DNA from: Phycicoccus sp. CSK15P-2
Lineage (GTDB): Bacteria; Actinomycetota; Actinomycetes; Actinomycetales; Dermatophilaceae
Assembly (NCBI RefSeq): GCF_016888005.1
Contig: NZ_JAFDVE010000033.1
Span: 1 to 60,970, forward strand
Direction: 5' to 3'
Length of the DNA stretch: 60,970 nt
A program made the translations under genes and the position numbers. The notes beneath the pieces were generated by a model. That model saw only the letters and a list, made by a program, of their open reading frames with translations. It ran no database searches and was not told the DNA's origin. This document shows positions 27,142 to 36,600 of this stretch, in pieces (the stretch's first letter is position 1; each line of letters opens with the position of its first letter).

Positions 27142-27186
27142 CCGTGCCCGGCACCGGAGCGGCAGCCAGGGCCACGAGGAGCCCTG

Positions 27187-28929
27187 ATGCCTGACCCCAC
27201 CCCGTCCCTGACCGGGCACCACCGCCTGGTGATGGGTACCCGCACCCCGACGATCGACCCCGGCCTTGCGGCCCGGGTGCACGACCCGATGTGGATGCTG
27301 GCCCGCCAGTGGCAGCTGGGCGAGTTCGTCGGCGAGGACGCCGGCACCCCGATCTCGACCGAGGTGTCGGCGACGGTGGCCCCGATCACCCGGTACCACG
27401 CCGAGGGCACGCTGGCCCCGGGCACGTCGGTGACCGGGCGGCCGTGGAAGTTCTTCGAACCACTGGAACCACTCGTGGAGTCCCAGCCGGTGCACCGGCG
27501 GGCCGACCCCACCGCGAACGTGGGCGTCACGACCGGGCTGAGGTTGCGGCGGATGCTGCGTGCGGCCGGGCTGGAGAGCTACCTCGACGCGGTGACCGCG
27601 GCCTTCCCGCTGCCTCCGGTCGACCCCGGCGACCCACTGGTCGACGCGGCCGCGCTGCGACGGCTGCGGCTGGCCGGCGGCCGGGTCCCGGACGGACGGG
27701 CCGTGTACGCGTTCGCGGCACCGGCGGCGGCCGACCCGGAGGCGGCGTGGAGCTGGCCGGAGGGCGTCGTGGCCGACCCGGCCGACGACGCCGGTCTGCG
27801 CGCCTGCCTGACCGGCTGGGTCGACTGGTACGACACCCACTACGTCGAGCCCGAACCGGGTCAGGACGCCTGGGACCCCGGGCGTCAGGAGTACCGGTTC
27901 GCCGTCGCCACGCACGACGGCGACGAGGAGGAGTCGGTGTTCGTCGCGGACAGCTACCACGGCGGGCGGCTGGACTGGGACGCGCTCAGCGCCGCGGCGG
28001 CGGGTGTCTCACTCGGCGCCGACTGGCGCGACGTGCCGCTGTCGACGATCAACCTCACCCGGGTCAGCGAGACGATGATCCCCACGCCGCTGACCTACCC
28101 CGGCATGCCCGCCGCACGGTGGTGGGAGCTGGAGGACGCCGCCGTCGACTGGGGTGGGCTGGAGGCCGGGACGAACGACCTCCTGCGCCTGCTGCTCGTG
28201 GACTACGCGCTCACCTATGCCGGCGACTGGTATGTCGTCCCGCTCGACATCGAACCGGGCACCTTCACCCGGATCACCTCGCTGGTCGTCACCGACGTCT
28301 TCGGCGTACGGACCACGGTGCCCACCGCGCTCACCGAGGACTGGCGCATGTACGTGCCGACCGGGCGCGACGACGGCCTGCTGCTGCTTCCTGCGGTCTA
28401 CGAGTTCGAGGAGGGGGAGCCGGTCGAGGACGTGCGCATCCTGCGCGACGAGACCGCCAACCTCGCCTGGGGCATCGAGCACCTGGTCGAGGGAGCCGGC
28501 GGAGAGCCGGTGGACCGCCGGCTCGGCGCCGGCCCCACCGCCGCACCCGAACCGGATACCGCAACCGGCGGCCCGGGCACGCTGCGTTACCGGCTCGCGA
28601 CCGGTGTGCCGCCCAACTGGTTCCCCTTCCTGCCGGTCCGCGACGCGGACGGGGCAGGGCTGCTGGAGCGTGGCGCACTGCCGGCGGACCCGGGTAACGA
28701 ACCGGTCGTGCCGCTGGGCCGGGTCCTGGCGCCCGGCGGTGCGCCTCTGCGGCTGTCCGACGAGGAGGTGCCGCGCTCGGGGCTGCGGGTGACCCGTAGC
28801 CACCAGTTCGCCATCGGTGCGCGGGGAGAGTACCTGTGGGTGGGTCGACGCCGGGTGGCCGCCGAGCACGGTGACGCGCGCAGCGGGATGCGCTTCGACA
28901 CCGCCGAGGCCGGAGGTGACCAGCCATGA
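27187..28929 (+). CDS. Uncharacterised cassette protein 3 (580 aa)
   Basis: The 580-residue product has no signal peptide or transmembrane segment. The N-terminus carries DPMWMLARQWQLGEFVGEDA (about residues 36-55), which I associate with conserved hypothetical proteins that co-occur with relatives of the two preceding genes. The rest is Trp/Asp-rich and probably beta-structured (WSWPEGVV, GDWYVVPLDIEPGTF, NWFPFLPVRD). A GAGGAG lies before the ATG. The stop overlaps the first subtilase start by 4 bp, and that overlap region also supplied the left end of the tandem duplication described for the subtilases. Confidence 0.78.
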   Translation: MPDPTPSLTGHHRLVMGTRTPTIDPGLAARVHDPMWMLARQWQLGEFVGEDAGTPISTEVSATVAPITRYHAEGTLAPGTSVTGRPWKFFEPLEPLVESQPVHRRADPTANVGVTTGLRLRRMLRAAGLESYLDAVTAAFPLPPVDPGDPLVDAAALRRLRLAGGRVPDGRAVYAFAAPAAADPEAAWSWPEGVVADPADDAGLRACLTGWVDWYDTHYVEPEPGQDAWDPGRQEYRFAVATHDGDEEESVFVADSYHGGRLDWDALSAAAAGVSLGADWRDVPLSTINLTRVSETMIPTPLTYPGMPAARWWELEDAAVDWGGLEAGTNDLLRLLLVDYALTYAGDWYVVPLDIEPGTFTRITSLVVTDVFGVRTTVPTALTEDWRMYVPTGRDDGLLLLPAVYEFEEGEPVEDVRILRDETANLAWGIEHLVEGAGGEPVDRRLGAGPTAAPEPDTATGGPGTLRYRLATGVPPNWFPFLPVRDADGAGLLERGALPADPGNEPVVPLGRVLAPGGAPLRLSDEEVPRSGLRVTRSHQFAIGARGEYLWVGRRRVAAEHGDARSGMRFDTAEAGGDQP

Positions 28930-29023
28930 GTGGTGAGGGCGAGATGTCGAAGCTGGACGAGGTCCTGCTCCGGGCGATCAGCGAGCATCAACGGCGTTCG
29001 GCGGCACGGACCGGCCCCGGCTC
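28926..29023 (+). repeat. Subtilase N-terminal repeat, copy 1
   Basis: The first 98 bp of the first subtilase gene; identical to 31281-31378 except for one base by my reading. Confidence 0.85.
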
Positions 29024-31262
29024 CGGCTCCGGCTCCGGCTCCGCCGAGACTGCCAAGACAGCCACCGACGAGCCGGCCACGGTCGAGCTGTTCGTCGAGT
29101 TCACCGGGTCGGTGGACGGCCTGACCACTCTCGGGTTCCACCCGCAGTCGGTACGGCCCGTCCCGCAGCACGGGCTCACCGTGGCGGCCGGCTGGATGCC
29201 CGTCGAGGCGCTGCCCCGGCTCCAAGGCGCCGACCAAGTCATCCGGGCCACCGGAGCCCGCCCGGTCTCGCCCCAGCTGGACCAGAGCCTGGGCGAGGTC
29301 AACGCCGACCGGCTGCACATGCGGAACCCGGCGCTGCGCGGTGCCGGAGTCGTGATCGGCATCATCGACGAGGGGATCGACCTCTACCACCCGACCTTCC
29401 GCAACCCGGACGGCACATCGCGGATGCTGGCGGTCTGGGACATGCGGAACCCTCCAAGACCAGGCGAGTCCCCGCCTGCGAAGTTCGAGGGTGGTGAAGA
29501 CCTCATTGGCGTGGAGTACCGCAAAGACCGCGACGGCGTCCTCGCTGCTCCCCCGTACAGGGCACCCTTTCCACTCACCGATGACCCGAACAACCACGGC
29601 ACCCACGTTGCGGGGATCGCGGCCGGGAACGGCCGGGGGTCACCGGCCGGAACGGACTACACCGGTATGGCACCGGAGGCCGACCTGGTGGTCGTGTGTG
29701 TCGGTCGATCGCCAAAGGACGTGACGTGGACGAACGCCTTCGAGTACATCCTGAGGGAGGCGAAGGAGCGTAGCCGCCCCGTCGTGATCAACCTGAGCAT
29801 GGGACGACGGGTGGAGATCGGCGAGAGGGGCGGGCCCAACACATTGGAGAAATGGATCTCCGCAGCTCTGAACAAGGGCGGTCGGGCGGTCGTCGTCGCA
29901 GCCGGGAAAATGGGTCTGGGCCGCGCGAAAGCACGTCCAGGAGACCGTGACGAGGGAGAACTAGCGAGGGTGGGCTTCTCCGCAAACGCTGGGGCCCGGC
30001 TGCAACTGGAGTTCGAAGGCGACCTCGACAGTCTGCGCGGGATCCGGATCGAGGGTCCCGGCGGAAAGCCGACCGATAACCTCTCGGTGGAGGGCTATGT
30101 TACTCACGACGTCAAGGTAGACAACACCGACGTCCATGTCGATCGGTTCGACCCGATCCTGACCATCGTCCTGAAGACGACCAGCACGACCACTCCGAGC
30201 CCCGGGAACTGGGCGGTGACCTTCGAAGTCGAACCGGGCCGCATCGCCGACATCGACGGGTGGTACGTGGCGGGTCACGGGGCGTTCATTGACCATTTCC
30301 ACGAGAAGGAGACCGTCATGGTCCCGGCTCGTATCGACGACGTCATCGCGGTGGGCAACTGCAATCTGCGGCGCCCACATCAGAGCGAGATCGTTGTCGA
30401 CCAGTCCAGCCGGGGCCCGGTGCCAGGCTCCCAGAACGGCAAGCCCGATCTGGTCGCGCCCGGCATCGACATCATGGCGTCGGTCTTCAAGGGGAGGACT
30501 CTGGCCGAGAGACCCCTCTGGGGTCGCAAGAGCGGGACGAGCATGGCGGCACCGCACGTCGCCGGGGTGGTCGCCTTGCTACTCCAGGAGCACTCGACTG
30601 CCAACCATGTACAGCTCGGAAACTGGCTGCGAGCAGCGGCACGGCCCCCGAGAGAGAGCAACGGCAGGTCGTTACCAGGGTTCGACCGGTACGAGTGGGG
30701 GCACGGCATCCTCGACGCCGCCTCCGCCATGGCCAGGCTCCGTAGAGACCTGCGCACACCGTCCGGGACGACGAGTACCGCCCAGCGGGGCTCCCTCCGA
30801 ACCCCGGCCGGGACGGGCGAGCAGTCCGAGGCCACCGAGCGCACCACGCCCGGGGACCTCCGGACCCTGTGGGCAGCACTGGCCACTGCCGCGGACCACC
30901 GCGCCGGCAGACCATCACTGGCCCGCTGGGCCGCCAGGATCAGCCGCCACCTCGCGGAGCTGGAACGCCTCCTCACCCACCAACCCACCCTGGCCTCACA
31001 CTGGCACCAAGCAGACGGCCCCGCCCTGCTGCGATGGCTGACCCACACCCTCACCGGCGGCCCCGACCACCCCGAACCTCCCGACCCAGCCACACTCACC
31101 GAACACCTCGACGCCCTCCTCACCGAGCTCGAACACGTGGGCTCACCACGCCTACGACGCGACGCGACGCGCTGCCGGCACGAGCTGGCCACAATCCCAC
31201 CCACCACCCTGACAGTCACCCTCACCACTCACCCGCCACACACGGCAGGACAACACCGATGA
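28926..31262 (+). CDS. Subtilisin-like S8 family protein 1, oxyanion-hole Asn replaced by Lys
   Basis: The 778-residue product has an N-terminal domain (1-125) ending ATGARPVSPQLDQ, then the S8 fold with Asp in IIDEGID (D148), His in NHGTHVAG (H224) and Ser in SGTSMAAPHVAG (S539). The triad is intact. The usual AAGNxG oxyanion Asn reads AAGKMG (K328), and the DSG/DTG after the catalytic Asp reads DEG. It may therefore be a weak or inactive protease, compared with its neighbour, which is canonical. A long insert (about 340-490) separates the halves of the domain. The last 140 residues are helical and nearly identical to those of the neighbour. No secretion signal is seen. GGAGGT precedes the ATG; a second ATG at 28944 is in frame. 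Confidence 0.85.
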   Translation: MSGEGEMSKLDEVLLRAISEHQRRSAARTGPGSGSGSGSAETAKTATDEPATVELFVEFTGSVDGLTTLGFHPQSVRPVPQHGLTVAAGWMPVEALPRLQGADQVIRATGARPVSPQLDQSLGEVNADRLHMRNPALRGAGVVIGIIDEGIDLYHPTFRNPDGTSRMLAVWDMRNPPRPGESPPAKFEGGEDLIGVEYRKDRDGVLAAPPYRAPFPLTDDPNNHGTHVAGIAAGNGRGSPAGTDYTGMAPEADLVVVCVGRSPKDVTWTNAFEYILREAKERSRPVVINLSMGRRVEIGERGGPNTLEKWISAALNKGGRAVVVAAGKMGLGRAKARPGDRDEGELARVGFSANAGARLQLEFEGDLDSLRGIRIEGPGGKPTDNLSVEGYVTHDVKVDNTDVHVDRFDPILTIVLKTTSTTTPSPGNWAVTFEVEPGRIADIDGWYVAGHGAFIDHFHEKETVMVPARIDDVIAVGNCNLRRPHQSEIVVDQSSRGPVPGSQNGKPDLVAPGIDIMASVFKGRTLAERPLWGRKSGTSMAAPHVAGVVALLLQEHSTANHVQLGNWLRAAARPPRESNGRSLPGFDRYEWGHGILDAASAMARLRRDLRTPSGTTSTAQRGSLRTPAGTGEQSEATERTTPGDLRTLWAALATAADHRAGRPSLARWAARISRHLAELERLLTHQPTLASHWHQADGPALLRWLTHTLTGGPDHPEPPDPATLTEHLDALLTELEHVGSPRLRRDATRCRHELATIPPTTLTVTLTTHPPHTAGQHR
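30841..31262 (+). repeat. Subtilase C-terminal repeat, copy 1
   Basis: These 422 bp encode the helical C-terminal domain of subtilase 1. They align without gaps to 33226-33647 with about 11 mismatches, including the final overlap with the next ATGA. Confidence 0.85.
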
Positions 31263-31280
31263 CCACCGGAGCCGACCAGC

Positions 31281-31378
31281 ATGAGTGGTGAGGGCGAGAT
31301 GTCGAAGCTGGACGAGGTCCTGCTGCGGGCGATCAGCGAGCATCAACGGCGTTCGGCGGCACGGACCGGCCCCGGCTC
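31281..31378 (+). repeat. Subtilase N-terminal repeat, copy 2
   Basis: Partner of 28926-29023 with a single mismatch. It begins 18 bp after the stop of subtilase 1. Confidence 0.85.
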
Positions 31379-33647
31379 TGCCGAGTCCGCCGAGTCCGCC
31401 GACGAATCGGACACGGTCCAGCTGTTCGTCGAGTTCACCGGGCCGGTGGACGGTCTGACCCCTCTCGGGTTCCACGCCCAGTCGGTGCAGCCGGTCCCAC
31501 GGCACGGGCTCACCGTGGCGGCCGGCTGGATGCCGGTCGAGTCGCTGCCCCGGCTCCAGGACGCCGAGCAGGTCATCCGAGCCACCGGAGCCCGCCCGGT
31601 CTCGCCCCAGCTGGACCACAGCCGCGACGACAGCAAGGTCACGGCGGTGCGCGCGGCAAACTCCACCCTGACAGGCGCAGGGGTGCTGGTCGGCATCATC
31701 GATTCGGGAATCGACCTCTACCACCCGACGCTGCGCAACACGGACGGCACCTCCCGCATCCTGACGGTCTGGGACATGAGACACCAGCCACGTAACGGGG
31801 AGTCCGAACCCAGACGGCTGAATAGCGGGGTCAGGCTGCCAGGCGTGGAGTACCGCAAGAGTCGCGACCCCATCCTCCATGCCAAGAACCCGTCCACCGG
31901 TGGCGTCCCCCACCCGCAGACCGTCGACCCAACCAGCCATGGGACCCACGTCGCGGGCATCGCCGCCGGGAACGGCCGGGGGTCACCGGCCGGAACGGAC
32001 TACACCGGTATGGCACCGGAGGCCGACCTGGTCGTCGTGTGCCTCCCCGACGAACCGAAAGACGTCCATGTAGCAAATGCATTCAAGTACATCTGGAGAG
32101 AGGCGCAAGATCTCAACCTCCCCTCAGTGATAAACATGAGTTTGGGCCGTCCGGCGGCTTCCGACGACGAGAATCCCACCCCGTGGGAAAAGGCGATCTC
32201 CGCGGGCGTCGAGGAAAGCGCCAAGAAGAGCGACACGGGGATTAGACCCCCACCACGTGCAGTCGTAGTAGCCGCGGGCAACGAAGGGATGAAGAGCGCA
32301 GTCTTCGCACTTGACTCAAAAAACCCAACCAAGGCCTTCACCTTCCGCGTCCAGCCAGGATTCGCCGTGGAGATCGAGCTCACCGGTCCGTTCACACAGT
32401 TGCGCCGGGTAGAAGTCACCGGACCCTCCCGGACCGGATCCAAAGACGTGGATATTTCGCAAAAAGTTGGCTCCGACACGTGGACGATCGACGGGACATC
32501 CGTGTTTGTCCAGTATGTGCATCCCACAGTCACCCTGTTCCTGACGCATGACAGCGACGCGACGCCGACAGGCGGTACGTGGTCAGTGTCGCTGTCCTTA
32601 AAGTCCAACTTTCAAGAAGGAAGTGCCGGCGATTTTACTGCCCGATACGCGCAGGGACCTGGCCGATTCGAGAACCACATCAGTGGGAAAAGGACCATCG
32701 TCATACCTGCCCGTATTAGCGAGGTCATCACGGTGGGCGCCTACCACTCCCGAGACCACACAATTCGTAGGTCGGAGAGGGTGGTCACGATGTCCAGTCG
32801 TGGCCCCGTGGACGGATCCAACCCGAGCAAACCCGACCTCGTCGCACCAGGGGCCGACATCATGTCGGCGCTCTACCACCCGCCCGCGGATACCCAGGGT
32901 CCGCTGTGGGGACGCAAGTCCGGAACGAGCATGGCGGCACCGCACGTAGCCGGCGTGGTCGCGCTGTTACTCCAGCGGCACCCGACGGCCACCTTCATCC
33001 AGGTCAGGGACGCGCTGCGAAACTCGGCGCGGCGCCCGACAGACAGCAGCGGACAGGACGTCACCACATTCGAGTCGGACGACTGGGGGAAGGGCATTCT
33101 CGATGCCCAGGACGCCCTGGCCAAGCTGGAGAACAACATCTTCAACCCGCCCCCGCCCTCGGCCACCACGGCCTCGTCCGCTCGGTCCCTGCCGTCCGCG
33201 GCCCGAACGGGTGAGACCTCCGACCGCACCACACCCGAGGACCTCCGGACCCTGTGGGCAGCACTGGCCACTGCCGCGGACCACCGCGCCGGCAGACCAT
33301 CACTGGCCCGCTGGGCCGCCAGGATCAGCCGCCACCTCGCGGAGCTGGAACGCCTCCTCACCCACCAACCCACCCTGGCCGCACACTGGCACCAAGCAGA
33401 CGGCCCCGCCCTGCTGCGATGGCTGACCCACACCCTCACCGGCAGCCCCGACCACCCCGAACCTCCCGACCCAGCCGTGCTCACCGAACACCTCGACGCC
33501 CTCCTCACCGAGCTCGAACACGTGGGCTCACCACGCCTACGACGCGACGCGACGCGCTGCCGGCACGAGCTGGCCACAACCCCACCCACCACCCTGACAG
33601 CCACCCTCACCGCTCACCCGCCACACACGGCAGGACAACACCGATGA
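31281..33647 (+). CDS. Subtilisin-like S8 family serine peptidase 2
   Basis: This 788-residue paralogue of the preceding protein has a complete catalytic set: Asp in IIDSGID (D141), His in SHGTHVAG (H220), oxyanion Asn in AAGNEG (N334) and Ser in SGTSMAAPHVAG (S550). It shares the N-terminal domain and the C-terminal helical domain (about 97% identical DNA) with subtilase 1. The catalytic cores differ widely except for a block around the His. The core DNA (about 32040-32780) is visibly less GC-rich than its flanks. No signal peptide is evident, so it probably acts in the cytoplasm or is released by a non-Sec route. The stop overlaps the DUF6603-like gene start. Confidence 0.88.
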   Translation: MSGEGEMSKLDEVLLRAISEHQRRSAARTGPGSAESAESADESDTVQLFVEFTGPVDGLTPLGFHAQSVQPVPRHGLTVAAGWMPVESLPRLQDAEQVIRATGARPVSPQLDHSRDDSKVTAVRAANSTLTGAGVLVGIIDSGIDLYHPTLRNTDGTSRILTVWDMRHQPRNGESEPRRLNSGVRLPGVEYRKSRDPILHAKNPSTGGVPHPQTVDPTSHGTHVAGIAAGNGRGSPAGTDYTGMAPEADLVVVCLPDEPKDVHVANAFKYIWREAQDLNLPSVINMSLGRPAASDDENPTPWEKAISAGVEESAKKSDTGIRPPPRAVVVAAGNEGMKSAVFALDSKNPTKAFTFRVQPGFAVEIELTGPFTQLRRVEVTGPSRTGSKDVDISQKVGSDTWTIDGTSVFVQYVHPTVTLFLTHDSDATPTGGTWSVSLSLKSNFQEGSAGDFTARYAQGPGRFENHISGKRTIVIPARISEVITVGAYHSRDHTIRRSERVVTMSSRGPVDGSNPSKPDLVAPGADIMSALYHPPADTQGPLWGRKSGTSMAAPHVAGVVALLLQRHPTATFIQVRDALRNSARRPTDSSGQDVTTFESDDWGKGILDAQDALAKLENNIFNPPPPSATTASSARSLPSAARTGETSDRTTPEDLRTLWAALATAADHRAGRPSLARWAARISRHLAELERLLTHQPTLAAHWHQADGPALLRWLTHTLTGSPDHPEPPDPAVLTEHLDALLTELEHVGSPRLRRDATRCRHELATTPPTTLTATLTAHPPHTAGQHR
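33226..33647 (+). repeat. Subtilase C-terminal repeat, copy 2
   Basis: Partner of 30841-31262; same length, no gaps, about 97% identical. Confidence 0.85.
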
Positions 33648-36600
33648 CCACCACACCCGGAGCCCTCGAAGCCACCGCCCGGTTCGTGGCCGAGGCGCTG
33701 TACATCCTGGGATCGCGGCTCGACGGCGCAGCCGTGGACGACCTGGCCCGCCATCTCGGTCACGAGCTGCCCGACGAGATCGCCTTCCGCAACGACGTCA
33801 GCTCGGCCGCCCAGGAGCTGTCCGACGCCGCCACCGCGCTGCTGCCGGGGATCATCGACCTGGTCGAGGCCGGGGAAGCCGGGGACGCCACCGCCCTCCT
33901 CGCCGCGGGGGCAGACCTGCTGGCGGCCAACCGCTCGGTGTTCGACACCGTCGACGCACTGGCCGAGGCACTGGACGCGGCTCGCGCAGAGCTGGACGCG
34001 GACCAGGCTGAACAGGCCCAGCAGCTGACGGCCACCTTCGCGCGGCGCGTGGTCGAGCAGCTGGTCGTCGAGCGACTGGCCTACGAGGCACCGGTGACCA
34101 CCGCCATCCTCGGGGTGATCGGACTCGTCGACCAGGAGGAGATCGTCGACCACCCGACCCAGCCCTGGCACATCCGGCGCGCGCTGCACCTGGACCGGCT
34201 GCCCGTGCTGCTGTCCGACCCGGCCCGCTACGGCCGCGAGGTGCACGGCTGGGGAACGACCGAGTTCGACGGGGTCGACCTGCTCGAACGGGTGCAGCAG
34301 CTGCTGCGCGCCGTGGGCTTGCTGAGCACGCTGATCGTGCCACCCGAGCCCGATCCGGCAGTGCTGGAGGCCACGCTGTTCAGCCTCGCCGTCGACCCGG
34401 ACGCCGCCCCGCCGGGGCTACTCGCCAGCCTGCGGGTGGCCGGCTCGGGCCTCGAGCACACCGAGCCCTTCGCCGGCCCGTGGCGGTTCGAGCTCGGCAC
34501 GACGGCCGAGTTCGACTCCGGGGTGGAGGTCGCGATCACACCCCCGATGGGGATGACGTTGCACCCGCCCGGGCCGGCGAGCGCGGAGCTGGCCATCACC
34601 GCGCGGCTGGTCGGGGAACGCGACGACGGCCCGGTGGTCCTGTTGAGCGTCGGCAACCTGGCCCAGCTGGTCGCCCGGCGGGTGACGGCGAGTCTCGAGG
34701 TGGCGGGCAGCTGGAGCGCGGGCAGCCGGGTGACCGCCAGTCCGGCGGTCGAGCTGCGGCTGGAGGGCGCCGGCCTCGCCGCCTCCGGCAGTGACGCCTT
34801 CGTCCGCTCACTGGCGCAGGACAACGCGGTGAACGGCGAGTTCGACCTCACGCTGCGCTGGTCGCCGGAACAGGGCCTGTCGCTGCGGGGCAGCGCCGGG
34901 CTCGCGGCCCGGATCCCGATCGGGTCCTCGGCGCTGCCGTTCCTCGACGTGGACGCGGTGGACCTGGCGGTGGGGCTGGACGAGGACTCGGTGCAGGTGC
35001 AGGCCGGGCTGGAGGTCGCCGCTCGGCTCGGCCCGCTGCGTGCGAACGTGCTGGGGATGGGCCTGGGGGCCCGGCTGAGCTTCCCCGAGCACGGTGGCAA
35101 CCTCGGCCCGGTCGACCTGACCGTCGACGTCGTCCCACCCGAGGGTGTCGGGCTCAGCCCTGCTTCCGGACCGTTGCGCGGAGGCGGGTTCCTCGACCAC
35201 GACCCGGACACCGGCGAGTACTCCGGGGTGCTCCAGCTGGCCGCGGCCAAGCTGGTGTTCTCGGCGGTCGGGCTGGTCAGCACGCGGCGCCCCAGCGGGG
35301 GGCCGGGGTTCTCGATGGTGCTCCTGCTCACCGGCGAGTTCCGCCCGGCGATCCGGCTCGGCTACGGGTTCAGCCTGAACAGGATCGGCGGTCTGGTCGG
35401 GATCAACCGCAGCGCGGACATGGCGGCGCTGCGCACCGGGGCGCGCACGGGTGCGCTCGACTCCGTCATGTTCCCCGGACGGGCTGTCGACGACGCCCCG
35501 CAGGTCCTCTCCGGCCTGCGCAGCTACTTCCCCGAGCGCACCGGGAGCCATCTCCTCGGTCCGATGGTGCAGCTGGGGTGGGGCCCGGTGCCGGTGCTCC
35601 GGGCCGACCTGGCGCTGGTTCTGGAGATGCCCGAGCCGCTACGACTGGCCGTGGTCGGCCGGGTGCGGATGGGGCTGCCCAGCCTGCGCACCCCGTTGGG
35701 CCGGTTCAACCTCGACGTGGTCGGCCTGGTCGACCTCGATGCCGGCACGCTGGCCGTCGACGCCCAGCTGTTCAACAGCAGGATCGGCGCGGTCCTGATC
35801 GACGGGCAGGCCGCCGTCCGGGCCCGGTGGCGCCGGGACCCCGACTTCGCGCTCTCCATCGGCGGGTTCCACCCGCGCTTCCGCCCGCCGCCCGGGTTCC
35901 CGGCACTCCGCCGGGTCACGCTGAACCTCACCAGGGGAGACAACCCCCGGGTGCGGCTGACCGGCTACCTCGCGATGACCCCGAACTCGGTGCAGTTCGG
36001 GGCCAGGGTCGAGGCCTACGCTTCGTGGCGAAACTTCTCGGTCGAGGGCCACCTTGCCTTCGACACCCTGTTCCGGTTCACCCCGTTCCGGTTCGTCGTC
36101 GACATCAGCGCCGGGGCGGCGGTCAAGCGGTCCGGCAAGAACCTGCTCAGCGTCACCCTGAAGCTGCGGGTCTCCGGTCCGAAACCATGGAGCGTCTCCG
36201 GGTCGGCCAAGTTCCGGGTGGTCGTCAAGATCACCATCCCGGTCAACTACACCAGCGGCGGCGGCCAGTTCCCGTCGATCCAGCGGGTCGACCTGCGCGC
36301 ACTGCTGGCCACCGAGCTGGCCCGGCCGGAGTCGTGGAGCGGCCAGCTTCCCCCGGCCGACGGCAGTGCGGTCACCCTGCGCGACGCCGGGACGGAGCCG
36401 GACGTCGTCCTGGTTCACCCGCAGGGCCGGCTCGAGGTCCGCCAGACCCTGCTCCCGCTGAACACGAGGATCGACAAGCACGGGGAGCAGGCACCCTCCG
36501 GTCCCCGGCGGTTCGTCATCGACGAGGTGCTCCTCGGCGGCGGCGTCGTCGAGCACACGGCCGTGCGCGACCTCTTCGCTCCGGCCCAGTACCTCGACAT

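Noticed and set aside
23176-27960. A 1594-codon open frame on the minus strand
   Set aside because: It is the antisense shadow of cassette proteins 2 and 3. The sense frames have overlapping starts and stops, a Shine-Dalgarno and protein-like motifs, while the antisense product is low-complexity Gly/Arg/Val/Gln.
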